From positions 1,063,904-1,127,903 of the forward strand of contig JAESIW010000138.1 of assembly GCA_016802295.1 (NCBI GenBank): a stretch of DNA of 64,000 nucleotides, written 5' to 3'. Below, piece by piece: positions 1 through 14,096 of the stretch. Origin of the DNA: Brachionus rotundiformis (taxonomy: Eukaryota > Rotifera > Eurotatoria > Ploima > Brachionidae). The translations under genes and the position numbers were made by a program. How positions within the stretch are numbered: position 1 is the first letter of the stretch; the number at the start of each line of letters is the position of its first letter. The notes beneath the pieces were generated by a model. It saw only the letters and a list, made by a program, of their open reading frames with translations. It made no database searches and was not told the origin of the DNA.

Positions 1-3000
1 ATATCTCTGGTCAGGCAACATACTCAGAAAAAGAGGACTGGTCGATTGACTAAATTAAACCGACAAGTCATCAATTGGATCTGTTTCGGACTACTTTCTA
101 CCTAAACCAAGCTCATTTTGAAGTACTTTTTTGGTAGTTTGATATTCGGCCTATTTTAAAATTTAGATGTGGTAAACTTTTTCCAACATGTAACATCACA
201 CATCTTTTATGAACTGGCTAATTTAAATAGAACATTAAATTCACTCTGACATGTTCTGGGATACCAATTTATCTATTCCAGTCAAAAAAAAAACACTCTA
301 AACAATTTATAAAAAAATGCTCTCTTCAGTCTAATTTCAAATAAAACTAATTAATTTAAAATTAGGTACTAATGTAGAATGATGAATCATAAAAACCGAC
401 CATATGTTAACATACTAGACCATAGGCTATTAATGCTACTGTCTGATAGATTCTTGAAAATATCGGGACGCTAATATCATTCATCATTGCCATGTTAGCT
501 AGTTAATCTATGAGTATAAAAAATCAGTTTTTATCATTAAAGCGCCAGGAGAAACGCCACAATAAGCTCTATTCCATGCCTAGCAACTGGTTATTCTCAC
601 TAATTTTAACTTTTTTTGATATAATACTCAACAAAAATAATTGAGAAAGCTCTAGTCCAGGTTGTTAAGCTACTTATTCACTAATACTTAATAAAAATAT
701 ATTTATATTTACCTTTTTTTTATAAATAAATAAAAAAAGAGAGCTATTTGAATAGTATTAGTATTTTTGTTAGATTTAAATGTGACCAGCAGATTTGAGC
801 ATGGTTTCACATGAATTGTTTACAAAAACATCCATTCAAACCTCAAATTACATAAGCAAAACATGTCCTGCTTAAATATTCACCTTTATTATTAGTTTTT
901 TTTGTAAAACAAACAGAACCGAATGGGTCTGATTATAAATATTCAAATATTTGACATTTATAGAATCTGACTACTTTTCATCGTTAACGATTACATGCTA
1001 AAATTTTTATTACTTTTTATTTTTTTAAATAAAGTCTTTTAACGATTGTTTAATGGCTTTTACTAGTCAAATATTTGATTATTCCAAATTGATTTTTCAT
1101 ATCAGGAAATAAATGAAAAAACGATTTTTATTTAATTTTTTTTTTCATTCTTTCTCTCTCTCTTTCTCATTGTAATTAACAAACGTTCTAATTTATTCGC
1201 TTAAACGAGCAGTCAAGTGACAGCTCGCATTCAGCCACGCATGTACACAGCTCTCGATTGGAATTTTATCTATAAATCTTAACTATTTGTTTATCATTTT
1301 AAAAGCATGTTTTTTTTTGTACATATAAAAAGTTAATTTTTCTATATGCGGAGGAAATCTTAAAAATTGCTTCTGAAATCTTTGACTTATTTGCTTAATT
1401 TAACAAACTAATGAAAATTACATATCGATCAGAAATTCGAAACCTGACCCCAAGTAGAAATAAATATTTGCTAGCAGGTCTTGTGTCGTCTTTATTAATG
1501 AACTTCATTTGATCCCTTATTTTTTAATTAGAACCTGAGAGAGCTGACATGCTGGGCCGATAAGTTGAGGTAATCTCGTTTTCTCGAGTACTCTCAAATG
1601 TTTAATGTGCGCGTATAATAAAAAAAAATAAAGTCAAAAATTTAATTAAACAAATTAAATTTCTTTTCTCGAACATGCCCCGGGCTGGGGTAATTAATCG
1701 AAATTTTATGACAGCCATGGCTAAATTATTTTTCTAATTTTATTGTCTAAATAAAATCATCTCCCAAAAGTAATAAGTTGCAGAATTTTTTATTTGCCTA
1801 CCTTTCTTGTTCTAAATAGCTTAAATTTTTGGCGATGATTGATTAATGCCATGGCCGACAACATAGCCACAATAAAACAGACTTTTGTGTGCTAGATCAA
1901 TTAAGATATGTATCTACTCCACAGTGGGCTTATTTTAAAACAAATCTCATGCCGATTCCTACAATGTAAAACAACAACATCAACAAAAATAATTCATATA
2001 TCAAATTTAATCTAATATCTAATAAAATGAGATTAAAAAGCGGATCGAAATAGCTTTTTTCGTTTGACAAAATAGGGAACAAAAGTAAAAGAATTTAAAC
2101 TATGCCCGATTAATTGATTTTTTTTACTTTTTAATAAAAATTAATTACTTTTTAAATTAATCAAAAAAAATACCTTGAGTTCAAGTGACCTTACTGCGCT
2201 AACCTTATCATTAATCGAGCACTCTTCAAAAAGTCGCTTTCTTTAGATCAATAGCACTTGAATATAGACAAGCTTATTAATCACTTTTATTCTTTTGTTT
2301 AACTACTCAATTTAATTACATCCTAAGCGATCATGTTTTTAAATTTCACATGTCCAGCATAAACACTCATTTCTTTATTATTGCGTTTTTTTTGCTTAAG
2401 ACAAAAAATATGTCGCTATTATAGTAACGGTTACGTAATCATTACTATACAAGTGGCTGGGTTTTCAATTGAACGGAAACAAAATTACTCAGCGGAGAGC
2501 CCTTAAGCAGCATAACTAGTTATTAGTCAAGCACAAACAACCGTTTCTCAGCTCTGTTTGACAAATAGTGGCTTGTCAAATATACAAATTTTGTTTATTA
2601 TATTTTTTTTTTGATAAAATCTAATTCTCATTTTAAATCTTATCATTTTTATGATCATGGCTCATTTCTGAAAATGTTTGAATTGATCTTGGGAAAAAAA
2701 AAATTTTTAATTTTATATTTACATAATTGGTCATTAAAAACACCGATGAGCTGAGCAAAGTTCACTTTTAATCGTTTATAAAAATTAATTAGGCTTATTT
2801 TATTAATGCTCATCGTCTTTTATTTCTGTTAATGGTAGCTCACATTTAATACGATTGAAATGCGCGCCACCGCATAAATATTTGCATTAGTCTTTGTAAT
2901 GTATCTAATCCCTTGAAAAACTTGCCAACAAATTTAGGTGTTTTTTGTTAATATTTTCTCCTCTTTTTTCCCCCATTGTCGGCCTATTTTGATTCCTTAC

Positions 3001-5639
3001 CACGCTTAATTTATTCACTGTATAATTAGTTTTGTAATTAAAGAATAGCTTTGGTAAATATTTGTTCATGGTTAAGTGAGTTTAATCGCTTTTATTTAAT
3101 CGATTTTAAATATTGATTTACCAATAAAAACATCAACTATTTATATGATTAGATAATAACATTTTATTATCTTCCGCTCTTTTTGAAACATCATTTTCGA
3201 CAAACATGCTCAAATGAGTTTTTGTTATACAAAAACATGCATTCAAAACTCTTTGATATCTTATCTAATATTTGATCACTTTATACTTGACTTAAAAACT
3301 TAATAAAAAGTTTAACTTATGCACTTAGTTTTAAATAAATGAAAATAAACTGTCATCGACCATTGCCCATTTGTTTCGAAATATTCCTCTTCTATTCTCT
3401 TTTATATTTTAATTGTAAAAAAATTAATATAATATTCACAGAGTATTCTTATTTTTTTTTTATAATCAAAAAATCTTGATAAAAGATAAATTCATAAGAA
3501 AAAATGTTTTTTTTCTGAATCACGATTAGCTTGTGCCTACTTGTTAGAAAGTGGGAACCGAGTCTCCAAGCTATTTTTTTAAATAATATTCGAAAAATAT
3601 GCAATTTTTTTCTTCTAAATACAAAATAAAACTATTTTTCTTGATAATAAAAAAATGACAAAGTGTAATATATAAAAAATGATAAGAACAAATTTATTTA
3701 AAATGCAAATTTTTTACTAAATTGATTTTTAATGTTTGAAAAATTGTATTTTTGACTAATAGTGGCCAAAAAAATGAAATATCCAGTGTCCAAACGAGTG
3801 TAAATAAAAATATCTTGCTACAAAAATGTAAATACGAAGCCTCGACATATTTTTGTCATCGAACATGGTTAGTATCGAGCCAAATTGGAAGATAATATAT
3901 AAAAAATCAATTAGTCTCACTTCAATAGAATCCAATGTTCAAAATATTAACCTCAAATTTTTTCTATGGTCCTAACAAAAAATCTCAAGTCAGATCGCAT
4001 GGTTCAATAGAATCAATTTAAATAAATAAATGAAAAAATGAAAAAAAAACATATATATATATATATTCATAAATGTATTTATATTTATTATCTTTATTAA
4101 ACACTTTCGCTCAATGTAATGCCCGCTTGAGACCTTGAATACTAATTTTATTGCTCTTTTGAATAAAAAGCCGCTGCTACAACTCTACATTTGAGTTTTA
4201 TGGCCCTCATATATCTATTTAATGGTCATTTTAGAGTCCACGCATGATAACAGTCTTCTTAATCGAGTCCCAACTGAATAAAACCATTAATAAAGCGTCA
4301 ATTTTTTATTGCTGCATTTAAAACTCTCCAAGCGATACTTAGGAAAAATGAAAAACCGGCAGCCGATTCAACTCAAGTCTAAGAACCACGGTACACAAAG
4401 TATTTAAGCTAATCACTTAAAAGCTATTAAATAGTCTTTAATTATGCAACAGAATGAAAAAAACGAGTATATAAAATGCGCCCTGGGGCCATATATGTCT
4501 AAATGTTAGCATTGTTTGATAAGCTTAACATATTAAGTATTAAATATTTGAAAAAGTTTGGCCTATGTCCGAACATTGTACGTAATAATCTTCTCAATTT
4601 TGCAATGGGTTCAAATTTCAAGCCATCTCGACTTTCAATTGAACGCAAATAAGCCAAATCTTTTTTCTTTTGTTCAAGAGAGCCTTAATCTCGGACTAGA
4701 GTAATGAAAATAAGACTAATCTTTTTAATAGTCCAAGTTGTCACACTATTAGACTTGCGAGTCACTTGAAAATCTTAAGTTAATTAAATTTGATTTTTTT
4801 GATAGTCAAATTAAAAAATGCAAGCTGATTGTTATTTTTTTATTTCAAGTTGGCCTTATCCGGTTACATTCCGAACAACTTTAATTTTAATTTTATTGAA
4901 AAATGAATTTTAGTATTAAAATTTGAGCAGTTATCTAATATTGCGTAAGATATCGGGTATCTAGTTGTATATTTAGATGCCTAAAGATGTAATTTGAATG
5001 CCTAATATTGGGATTTTTGTTCCGTTTGGCTTATAGTTAATTAATAAATGAATGAATTGTGAAACTTTTGATTATTAATTTTTTTATTTTATAACAAAAC
5101 AACTTAATAATTTTGTTACTACAAGTTTTTCCCTACTACTAAAAATAATTAAAAAAAATAATCACATATGTTGACTGGGTTAAGTAAATCGAAACGGTTT
5201 CTTATGCAATTTTCTCATTAATTATTGAATAAAATCTAATTCAATAAAGTAAATTCACCTTAAATAATTGATATTGAAAATTATTTTAAAAGTAACAATC
5301 AATAAAATATCGGATTTGGTCTGGTTTGTTTTACAAGCTCTAGAAATCCAATTTTAAAAATCTGTCAGTGAAAAAAAATATTAATTAACCTTTAAGAATA
5401 TAAATATTTAAAATGGTTAAATTGAAAATTTCATTTCTAATTAAACTTAAATAAAAAAAGCAACATTTTTGAAATTGATAGAAAGTTTAGTTTTCTTTTC
5501 TTGATATTTTGAATAATAGTGCCAAAGTTGGTAGGTTTACATTAAAAGAGAGTATCCTTTAGTTTAACTGGAACCAGTTCTTGAAACTGAGCCCTGAACC
5601 AGAGCAAGCTCTTTAATTTTTAAAATAGTACCCGGACAA
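1..5639. other. Gene-free AT-rich stretch
   Basis: I see no coding exon, RNA gene or recognisable repeat family here beyond homopolymer runs and a short (AT)n tract. It is very AT-rich with scattered islands of more complex sequence, for example around 1140-1260 and 2450-2580. It could be a long intergenic region or an intron of a gene whose exons lie outside the window; the sequence alone does not decide. Confidence 0.5.
4051..4067. repeat. (AT)n microsatellite
   Basis: Perfect AT dinucleotide run of about eight units in gene-free DNA. Confidence 0.85.
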
Positions 5640-6060
5640 AAATTGCGTCTGCATCCTGTAGTCATGATTACGCAATTATTAAATGCTGTACAAGTGGCTT
5701 AACTTGAATGAAAAGACTTGGATGAAAAAGTCTGTTTCTCAAAATAAAAAGAGGATCATATAACATATAGACAATATAAGCCAGTCTCCATAAGGCACTT
5801 ATTGGCTCAATTAAAGACCATAATTTCCCATGTCTGAATTCATTCCCTGAATCAGGAATACAAAAATTACAAGTCATTCAAAATACAGCTGTAAGATCTA
5901 TTCTGAAACTCTTTTAAAACTTCCTCCGAAGTATTGTTCTTTGAGCCAGAAAATAAACTAAATAAGATAAAATCGAACACAGGCCAAGCAACCTCCTAGA
6001 AAATTTTATCTCCACAGAACTAGCTAATTCTAGCTAATTAATTTTCTAGCTTTCCTGTTC
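5640..6060 (+). mobile_element. Decayed LINE (non-LTR retrotransposon), C-terminal part of the reverse transcriptase ORF
   Basis: Forward translation gives stop-interrupted protein with the layout of the region after the reverse transcriptase core in CR1/jockey-like LINEs. A stretch at about 5658-5740 resembles the KCCxxRLxxMKRL part. At about 5777-5910 the frame reads ALIGSIKDHNFPCLNSF, then QKLQVIQNTAVRSILKL, which is the typical 'Leu-Ile-x-Ser-Ile-x-Asp ... Lys-Leu-Gln-x-Ile-Gln-Asn-x-Ala-x-Arg' pattern of this region. Several in-frame stops (for example right after LKLF) show it is dead. No target-site duplication or 5' end was found. A reading frame on the opposite strand here (5668-5877) is a shadow of it. 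Assignment to a LINE is fairly sure; the clade is not. Confidence 0.7.
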
Positions 6061-6468
6061 CCATTCAATGTTTTCTGACTTTCTTTTTATTTTTATTCTT
6101 CTGTTCTTCATAACTCACTCCGTATAAAAATTGTGTTTTCTATCTTATCATTTATAACCGACTATTAAAACAAATTATCAAATTTAAATTATTGAGTTTT
6201 AAAAGTTTTATTGAAAAGGAAGAATAATTATTGATTTGAGAAATAAATCTAATTGCACAATAATTTTTATAAAAGAAAAAGGAAATAGTTTTAAAGGCTA
6301 GTTAATATAGATAATGGCTCGCGAGGACAAATTATTGGCAAATTTAACTAAATTGCGAAATTTTCTTATTATTAGAATTCTTTTAATTCCTATCTGAAGG
6401 ATCCTAGGCTCGAACAGAAATACTAAATAAACAAAAATAAAAAAATTATTAAAAATTTTAAATTATTA

Positions 6469-6503
<35 letters not shown>

Positions 6504-9500
6504 TACTTAACAAAAGATATATTATAAAAAGAAAAAAATATTAAAAAAGTTAAAAGTTTGACTAAACTTTTTAATTTTAAATCAATATTTGTACTAGAAC
6601 TGTGGGTAGTGATAAAGTAAAAATAATTCCGAGTGAGGTTTTATTTTTGACCTGAGAAAAAAAACGATAGCCATAAAGTTAATGTTGGCCCAGCATGAAA
6701 CAATATCAAATTTCTGCTTGTATCCAAAATAGAATAAAAGAATAATAAAAAACTAAGTATGTTACAGGAGCATAAAATAATTACTTAACTGTATAATGTG
6801 ATATTTGTCAAAAAATAAATCACTTTGAAAAAAAAGTATAGAATGGTCTGTGTCCCAAATATCGTATAATTACAAAGCTGTGAAATATGACCACTCTACA
6901 GGCTGTAATTACACATAAAACAAAAACGATTATTGTTCGGTTCTCAGCAACCGAATAAATCGTTTATTCTCTCTATTTATCCCAAGTTCCACTATTTTGC
7001 ATTTAGCTCAAGTGCTTTGAAGGAAATGATAAATTATTGTTTATAATTAATGATTAGAAATTGTTTTTTTATTTTACGATTCAATAAAATTAGAGTAAAG
7101 AAAGCGCATCTTTAAATCTTTATTAGAAATTTGTAATTTATTAGAACCTTATTTTTGTCGATGGCATTAAATTTTTTGAAATTTATATTTAAACTAATTG
7201 TTTTGACATGTATTAATTTTATATTAATCATCGAGCTGATAATATAAACTTTTTCTACTTCTGATATATTCCGCTAAGGAAAATATTTAAAAAAACATTT
7301 TTTCTATTAATTGTCGATGAAAAGTCATTTGTTCAGCTTAGACTACTTTCCGGCAATTGATCATTAAACCTTGATTAATCTGCAAAATATCCTCTTTCTC
7401 TCTTTCCAACTCAAATTCCGTCCTAGTCTATTGTCTTTACTTGCTAATCCATTTCTGACTCGATGGTCAAATATGACCACTATATCGAAATTTATTCGAT
7501 TACAAACCTCACTGAGCAGACCATTTAAGACCTAATAATTTTAAACAAAAAAAAAGATTAATCATTCTAAATGCCATTTTAATATAAACATAAATCGAAC
7601 TATTAGAAATATCCCAGCAAGTGGTCAGCGCTTGCTTTCTTAAAGATCGTGCTCTACACATACTATCTACAAATCTGCTCCTTTGGTCACCGATTTATAG
7701 CCCGATTCAGATGGCGTAAATGATTTTATTTCATTACTCTTTTGGGCTATTGATCTGTGCTGACATTTTAAATTACGGTTCTTTTTTTTCCAATTCGATT
7801 AAGTTTTATGACCATGTAACTTAATACTAATTCGAATGATCTTCATTCAGCCATGATATAAAAAAAAATTTCAATGTAGACATTTTAAAATTAATTTAAA
7901 TGAAGCGTTTTAATCAGTGCCAAAATCAATATTGACTTTATTTTTTTTAATTTTTATCTCTATTAAAATTAAAATAAAATAATACTTAAAAAGATAAAGA
8001 TTTGCATTATGACTTAAAATTGATTATATTATAAAATAGTTAATGCTCTTATACTTTAAATACTCAATCATTTAAAAGCTATTATAAGAAGTTTTTTTTA
8101 AAATAATATTATTATTTAATTATTTTAGAATAAAAATATTTACTATTAAAATAGAGTATTATTTGAGGATAATTTTATGAAAAAAGTCTGACCCAGTAAG
8201 TGTCTTTAATTATTACATGAACTTTTTAGATGGTTCTGGTCCTATATGATGATTTATTTTAAGAAAACTCAAAAATACTGGCCCAATTAAAAATAAAAAA
8301 CTAATTTTAGCAAAAATTAACTGAAAATTATTATTCTAAATTTTAAATCAAAATAATATTGACTAGTATTCTATCTAATAATTATTGCCGAGTTTAAGCC
8401 AAACTAAAATGTGCGTCTGAGATAGGTTCTAAAATAGTTTGAAAAACCAACTCAACACTTGAATAAAAAATAAAAAACAAAAAAAAATAATCTAGACCAT
8501 CTGATGATTAATCGGGTTATCTGTTTCAATAAGATTTGTTTTTCAATGAGATTTAGACATAAAGTTTTTGAATTTGATCTAATGAAAAAATCGAATAGGC
8601 CTCTTGAAACTGTACCAAATAACATTAATGACTTTCAATTGCAAATAATTAATTTAATCTTTGTTTTTATTTGTGGCTAAATCGTTTAACAAACATTCCA
8701 AAATTTAATTTTTCTAGCTGGGGTATGAAATTTTTCCTTAATGAAAATTCCATACAGACTCGAAAGATTAATTTAATTAAAAATTTTATTCCAAGGCATT
8801 GAGTGTTAAAATCAGGAAGTAGTTTAAATTTTTTCCGTGTAGACCTAATTAGCAATATAAATTAAACATAATGCTATCTCAATAAATATTCCCACAGGTA
8901 ACCAACTAACGAATGCGACTTTTGTTTCAAGTGCTGTAATTAGCGATTATTGATCTGAACCTAAGAACTTGATCTACAATAAACAATAGGAATTAATTTT
9001 AAAATATTTTCTTCCTGTTGGCTTATGGACCATTGTTAAGAGCTAACTAAAGGCTAAATTAATTTCAAAATCTGCTTTTAAATACATAGACAATGTTAAT
9101 ATCTTAACAGATAGGATCATGAAAACATTTGTCTTTTTAGTGAGCCCTGGGCTGAACTGTTTTGTTTTCCCAAAAATTTACCACTTGATCACCGATAATT
9201 CAAGATTTTACCAGATTTTGTTTTCAATTTAATTGTATAAACATAAATTTATTAATTATTTGATGTAATAAATTTATACATAATCATTATACCTAGTCAA
9301 AATTTAAACTCAAATAATATCCTTAAGATACAAGTGTTTGATTAATTAAAATCAATGAATTTAGATATTAAAATTTAACATTAACACTGATGCACTGAAA
9401 ATAAAAATTTTTCAGATTTTTTTTTGATAAAAGATTAAGCTCAATTTATAAATGATAATAGAAAATATATTCTTAAATTTAAATACTTTATGAGATTCGA

Positions 9501-9740
9501 GATTATCTAGATTTTAAAGAACTTAAGAAGCCTTAAATTCCAAAAAAATGACATTGCATGGTTTCATGAGATATGTCTGATTAAAATGTCTGACTGTCAA
9601 ATTAAAATAAAAAAAATAAAAACAAAATAAAAATTAGAATTTATTTATTTTTTAAAAATCTTCTCCATCAAGCCTTATTAGTTGATGAGAAAATAAAAAT
9701 AAAAATTTGTATACAAATCAGGTAATTTAAGGAAATGAAT
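6061..9740. other. Gene-free AT-rich stretch
   Basis: No exon, RNA gene or mobile element was recognised. The small reading frame at 8667-8855 (-) has no coding character and no family resemblance. The stretch ends at the stop codon of the dynein intermediate chain gene. Confidence 0.5.
6463..6504. repeat. (TTA)n microsatellite
   Basis: Run of about a dozen TTA units, slightly imperfect at its left end, in gene-free DNA. Confidence 0.85.
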
Positions 9741-12600
9741 TTATTGTTTTGAAGCGGCTTCCGGATCTCTTACCAGTGACAATATCTTATCTAATTTCGG
9801 AATTTCATAATCGGGTCCTTTTGGAGCTTCTTGGCCCTTTTTCTCCTTTGGTTTCTTTCTTAAATTTGGCGACAGCTTCAAACTGATTATGTTTCCTCTA
9901 TATTTAAAAATATATTAATTTCTTTATTTGCCAGAAATTTTTGGTAAAACTGATTACCTGTCATCGCCTACTATTATAATCGGATATTTAGAATTGAATG
10001 CAATATGAGTCAATTTAGTCTTCTTTTTTTGAACCACTATTTGTTCACAAATTGGTTCATACTTGTTAATATTTAAATCAAAAACGAAAACTTTGCCATC
10101 TGCGGTCACAGCAGCAAAGACTGTTGAAGAATACGGTGCCCATGCAGCATCTCCAACAGCACTGCCCAAGTCATAAGTAAAAAGTGGATCCCTGATTAAA
10201 ATTAATTAGATAACAATCATTTTTTCTTATTTGGCAAGTTTTTACTTGCAAGTGTGGTCCCAAATTTTAACTGTCCAATCGGCCGAGCATGTTAAGTAAA
10301 CTTTTGGATGAAATGAGTTCCAGGCTACTGAATAAACAGCCATGTGATGCGCATCAAAAGTATCCAAGAACTGATTAGTGTAAGACTTGGAACATTTGTG
10401 AACCTTTCCCTCTTCAGTACATACCAGGAATATTTGGTCTTGTTGCTTGTTAAAATCAAAGCATGTACCACAACCGAGAGCAGCCACAACACCACCTTCC
10501 GGGTCATCTGCCGAGCTCTCAAGACTCAAAGTAACCACATCAGTGAATAACAGTTCGCTCTTAAATCAAATAAATTGCTTTTAAAACTGGAAATAATAAC
10601 CAAATCATCAAACCTACCTTTGCCAATGTCCAACAGACCACTCGACCATCAGATGACACAGAAAAAAAATTCATATTTCCGTCAAGGTCATCTTTTTGCC
10701 ATTTAACTTGCCAAACAGGATCAGTATGTTTTCCATTTCTGGCACTGCTTGAGTATTTGGGAACTTGAGTGGTTTCAGCCGTGTTGTATACGGCCACTGA
10801 ACCATCATAGAATCCGGCAACAATCAAATGTGGATAATCAGAATGAAAATCCAAACTCATCACTCCACTATCAGTGTAATAGATAAATTCTGGGTATGAT
10901 GGATTTTTAAGCGAATACAATAAAATTAAACCTTTTGATTGTTTTAAAAAATCATCTAAAAAAATTTAATTTAAAATAAAATATTAATTTTTTGTTGTAA
11001 TTTTTTTTACATGATCCGTAAGCAATAGCGAATAAATCAGTGTATTTTTTATTCCATGTTAAACTGGTAACACTTAATTTTTTGGCTTTGTCACATGAAA
11101 ATTTCCAAAGTGGCAAAAGTGTGCCTTCTTGGTCTCTAAATTCATCAGCATCGTCCTCATAATACTTAAAGTCCAAAGCTATTTCGTCATAAGTGTTCTG
11201 ATTGACCATTCTTTCAAGAATTTTGGCAGATTTGGCAACTTTCTGCATATCATCACCGTGATCAACTTGATTCGTTTTTTTCTTTTTTTGTTTTTCCAAA
11301 GCCTTGCTACTTGGTTTTTTTTCTTTTGATTTTTGCTAGAAATAAACTTTATTATACAACTAAAAAGTAACATAAAAGATAATCTCTACTTGTTGTTCAT
11401 AGTCTTCTAAATAAGCATCAAATATTTCCCATTGAGTAGCATTGGATGAAAAGTTTGCTCTCGGTGGTGGTTCGGTCATTTCACCACGGTCACGTGATGG
11501 ATTGTTATAGGTTTGTGATGCTCTTTCGCTGAAATTAAATTGGTTAGCAGGCTTTTTTTCTTTTTTTCCAACAACGCGTTTATTTCCATCTTCATCTTCT
11601 TCCTCAGCTGGTTTGACTTCGGTCTCCACATTAACCTCCTCTGATTCATCATCAGCCAAATTTTCTCCCTCTTTTTTCATCATCATTTGACGCTTGGCCT
11701 CCTCAGAGTCCACGTGGATCAAATTACCATCCATTTGGAAATGAATTGCTAATTGTTCAACATGTGGAATTAGCTTGTACATTTTTTCTTTGTGGTTAAA
11801 TCTAACTATATTTTGTGGGGCATTTGGATTATTGGCTTTCAAAATTCTGGTTATCTCCTCTTTTAGTTCCTTGAGAGAATAAGTTTATTTCAAAATAAAT
11901 TAGAATTTTGTCCATTACCGCCTCGGTAAGGTTTAATTGATCATCTGGCTTAAGCAATGCTCTATTCTATTTAAAATTTTTACTTTAAAATTTTATTTAA
12001 CCTTTTGAAATTACCTCCCAGGCATCATCTTCATCTTGCTCACCATCATCCTTGGCAAATCAGAAAGATTAAGATATGCTTTGATAAAAAGCTATTGAAA
12101 TCTTACTCGGACAGACGCAATATTGCGTGGAGCCACTGATCCAGGCTTGAGTCTCATGTTAGGCCCACCAGTAATGCTCTTAATATGCCAAATAATTAAA
12201 TTTAAAATAAGATATTAATTTAATCAATTAAGAATATTTTCATTTTTTGGGTAAAAGCTTTAACAAAACAACAACAAGATATTTGTACCACGTTCCAAGA
12301 AAATGGTAATTTAGATAGGAAAAGGGAATTAACTTACTGATGATCTACGAGCCGATAACGGCGATGTATTCTACAATATAATGAGGGTTTTTAATTTAAA
12401 AAATATCAAAAAAAATTTTAAAATCTATTCTAAACAATTATCCTATACTTAAAAAAACATGCTAGGAAACAAACCTTCGGAGTGTTTTTTTTTAACTCGG
12501 TTATCTTCTGAATATGATGGTTTATTTTAATGTTAACTTGGAAAATTCGAAAAAAAATAGTTACCTTTTTGCCGGTTTTGTTTAGATTACTCATAGGCAT
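9741..12600 (-). CDS. DNAI1: Axonemal dynein intermediate chain 1 (about 12 exons)
   Basis: Intermediate chain of the outer dynein arm, which helps dock the motor to doublet microtubules in motile cilia. The start codon is at 12600 (MPMSNLNKTGKK) and the TAA is at 9741-9743. Small exons (12565-12600, about 12480-12510, 12340-12372, and others) encode an acidic N-terminus; a larger exon (about 11388-11866) carries ILKANNPNAPQNIVRF and NQFNFSERASQTYNNPSRD, both hallmark DNAI1 segments. Further exons give MVNQNTYDEIALDFKYY, GSYDFLKQSKG, SGKHxDPVWQVKWQKDD-like sequence and WD repeats including CSADWTVKIWDH and VGDAAWAPYSSTVFAAV. The C-terminus ends LDKILSLVRDPEAASKQ. Introns are mostly about 50-100 bases with GT-AG ends. 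The match to vertebrate DNAI1 runs over the whole length, so I am confident. Its presence says the animal has motile cilia. Confidence 0.95.
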
Positions 12601-14096
12601 TTTGGTACAGATATATCTAAATTCCTCTCAAATCTATGAAGATTATAAAGATATATTTTATTTTATTAGAAAGAAAATCTATTGACTATTCAAATCCCAG
12701 TACATGATTTAAAATATAATTGTACCTTTGATAGCAACCAAATTTGAAGTTAGGGAATATTGCCATAGCAACTAAGCGATTATCAAAAATGCTAATTAAG
12801 TTACCTAAGGGCCTCACTAAAGAACCAAATTTTGGAAGTTTTCAGTCAAAAATTTTTAAATTTTAAATCTAGATCAGAAGAGAATATTTTTTCTTCTAAA
12901 TTAGGAATGATTATCTGTCAAGTTTTAATAATCTCAATTGAATAAATTTAAAAAATGTTTAACAATTTATTGAATGATTTTTTTTAATTTTTAATCAAAT
13001 GTATCTCTTTAGTTGAATTAACTTTCATTATTTTTGTTTGAATAAGCTTTCTGATTCATTCTATTTGGCTTTTTCTTTTGAATAAAAATTTGATTTCCGG
13101 TATAACAAAATAATTTTTTATTAAAAAGATTCAAGAATCATTATAAAAGAGTGTATTTTAAAAATTTTATTTAGGAAATTGAATGATAGTGATTAATTGA
13201 GCGTTTGTTTATAAAGGATTTTATCTTGGCTTTAATTTTTAATAAATAATAACATTCGGTTGTAATCACAATCATCATAGAAAGATGATTAATAGTTTTT
13301 AATTTTTTTAATTAATAATAAGAGGCTTTTAGGACAGTAATAATGTTTTGAATGGGAAATCTTAATATTTTCGGTTCTTTTTTGACAACTTATTTAATTG
13401 ATAGTTATCTTATGGGTTAAGATTTTTTATCAAGTGATTCAAAATAAAATTTTATAACAACTGCCTTACCTTTATATTTAAATCAAATTTAATTCTGAAT
13501 GAAAGCTTATTTAAAAATTCATTCGTTTATATAGATTTTTTGGTTAAATTAAAAAAAAGATATTTAATTAAAATCTTTATCACTCATATCAGTCACTTGG
13601 AGCCTAATCTTGAGCTCTTAAGTTTTCTTATTAAATATTATCTGCATGAAAAATATTCATATAAGAATACATTCACAACATTCTATTCTGGTATAAAGCT
13701 AAATCGATTTTTTAAGTTTATACCTAGAATTGGAATTGATCTTAATCAGACAACTAACATCCATCTTATTTTAATTTTAATTCTTGATTATTTTAACCAT
13801 CAATTTATAAATACTTGAAGATACTGGTTACCATTTAGACTCATTTTCCCAAGTGAATTGAGCATTTTTTTTTCAAGCTTTTGATCATTTTAACAATGAA
13901 TAACGAAATTTTTATCTTTTGTTTATTAGCAATAAAAATGATAGTTTTTTCCTTTCAATATAAGAATTTAAATGAATTATTATTAGTTTATTATTTTGAT
14001 TTTGATTTTAATAGATGAATAAATTTATTATTTGTAATCAGTTAAAGTTATTTTTAGATTTATCACCATGAAAATTTTATTTTAAAAATTAAAGGA
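12601..14096. other. Intergenic, upstream of DNAI1 and of the receptor gene
   Basis: Divergent spacer of about 1.5 kb. No exon was recognised; the reading frame at 13540-13818 (+) has AT-driven composition and no family resemblance. It probably contains the promoters of both flanking genes, but no specific element can be pointed out. Confidence 0.5.

Noticed and set aside
8667..8855. Small frame (-) in gene-free DNA
   Set aside because: AT-driven composition, no splice partner, no family.
13540..13818. 92-residue frame (+) upstream of the receptor
   Set aside because: Ile/Leu/Lys/Phe-rich as expected by chance in AT-rich DNA; no recognisable domain.
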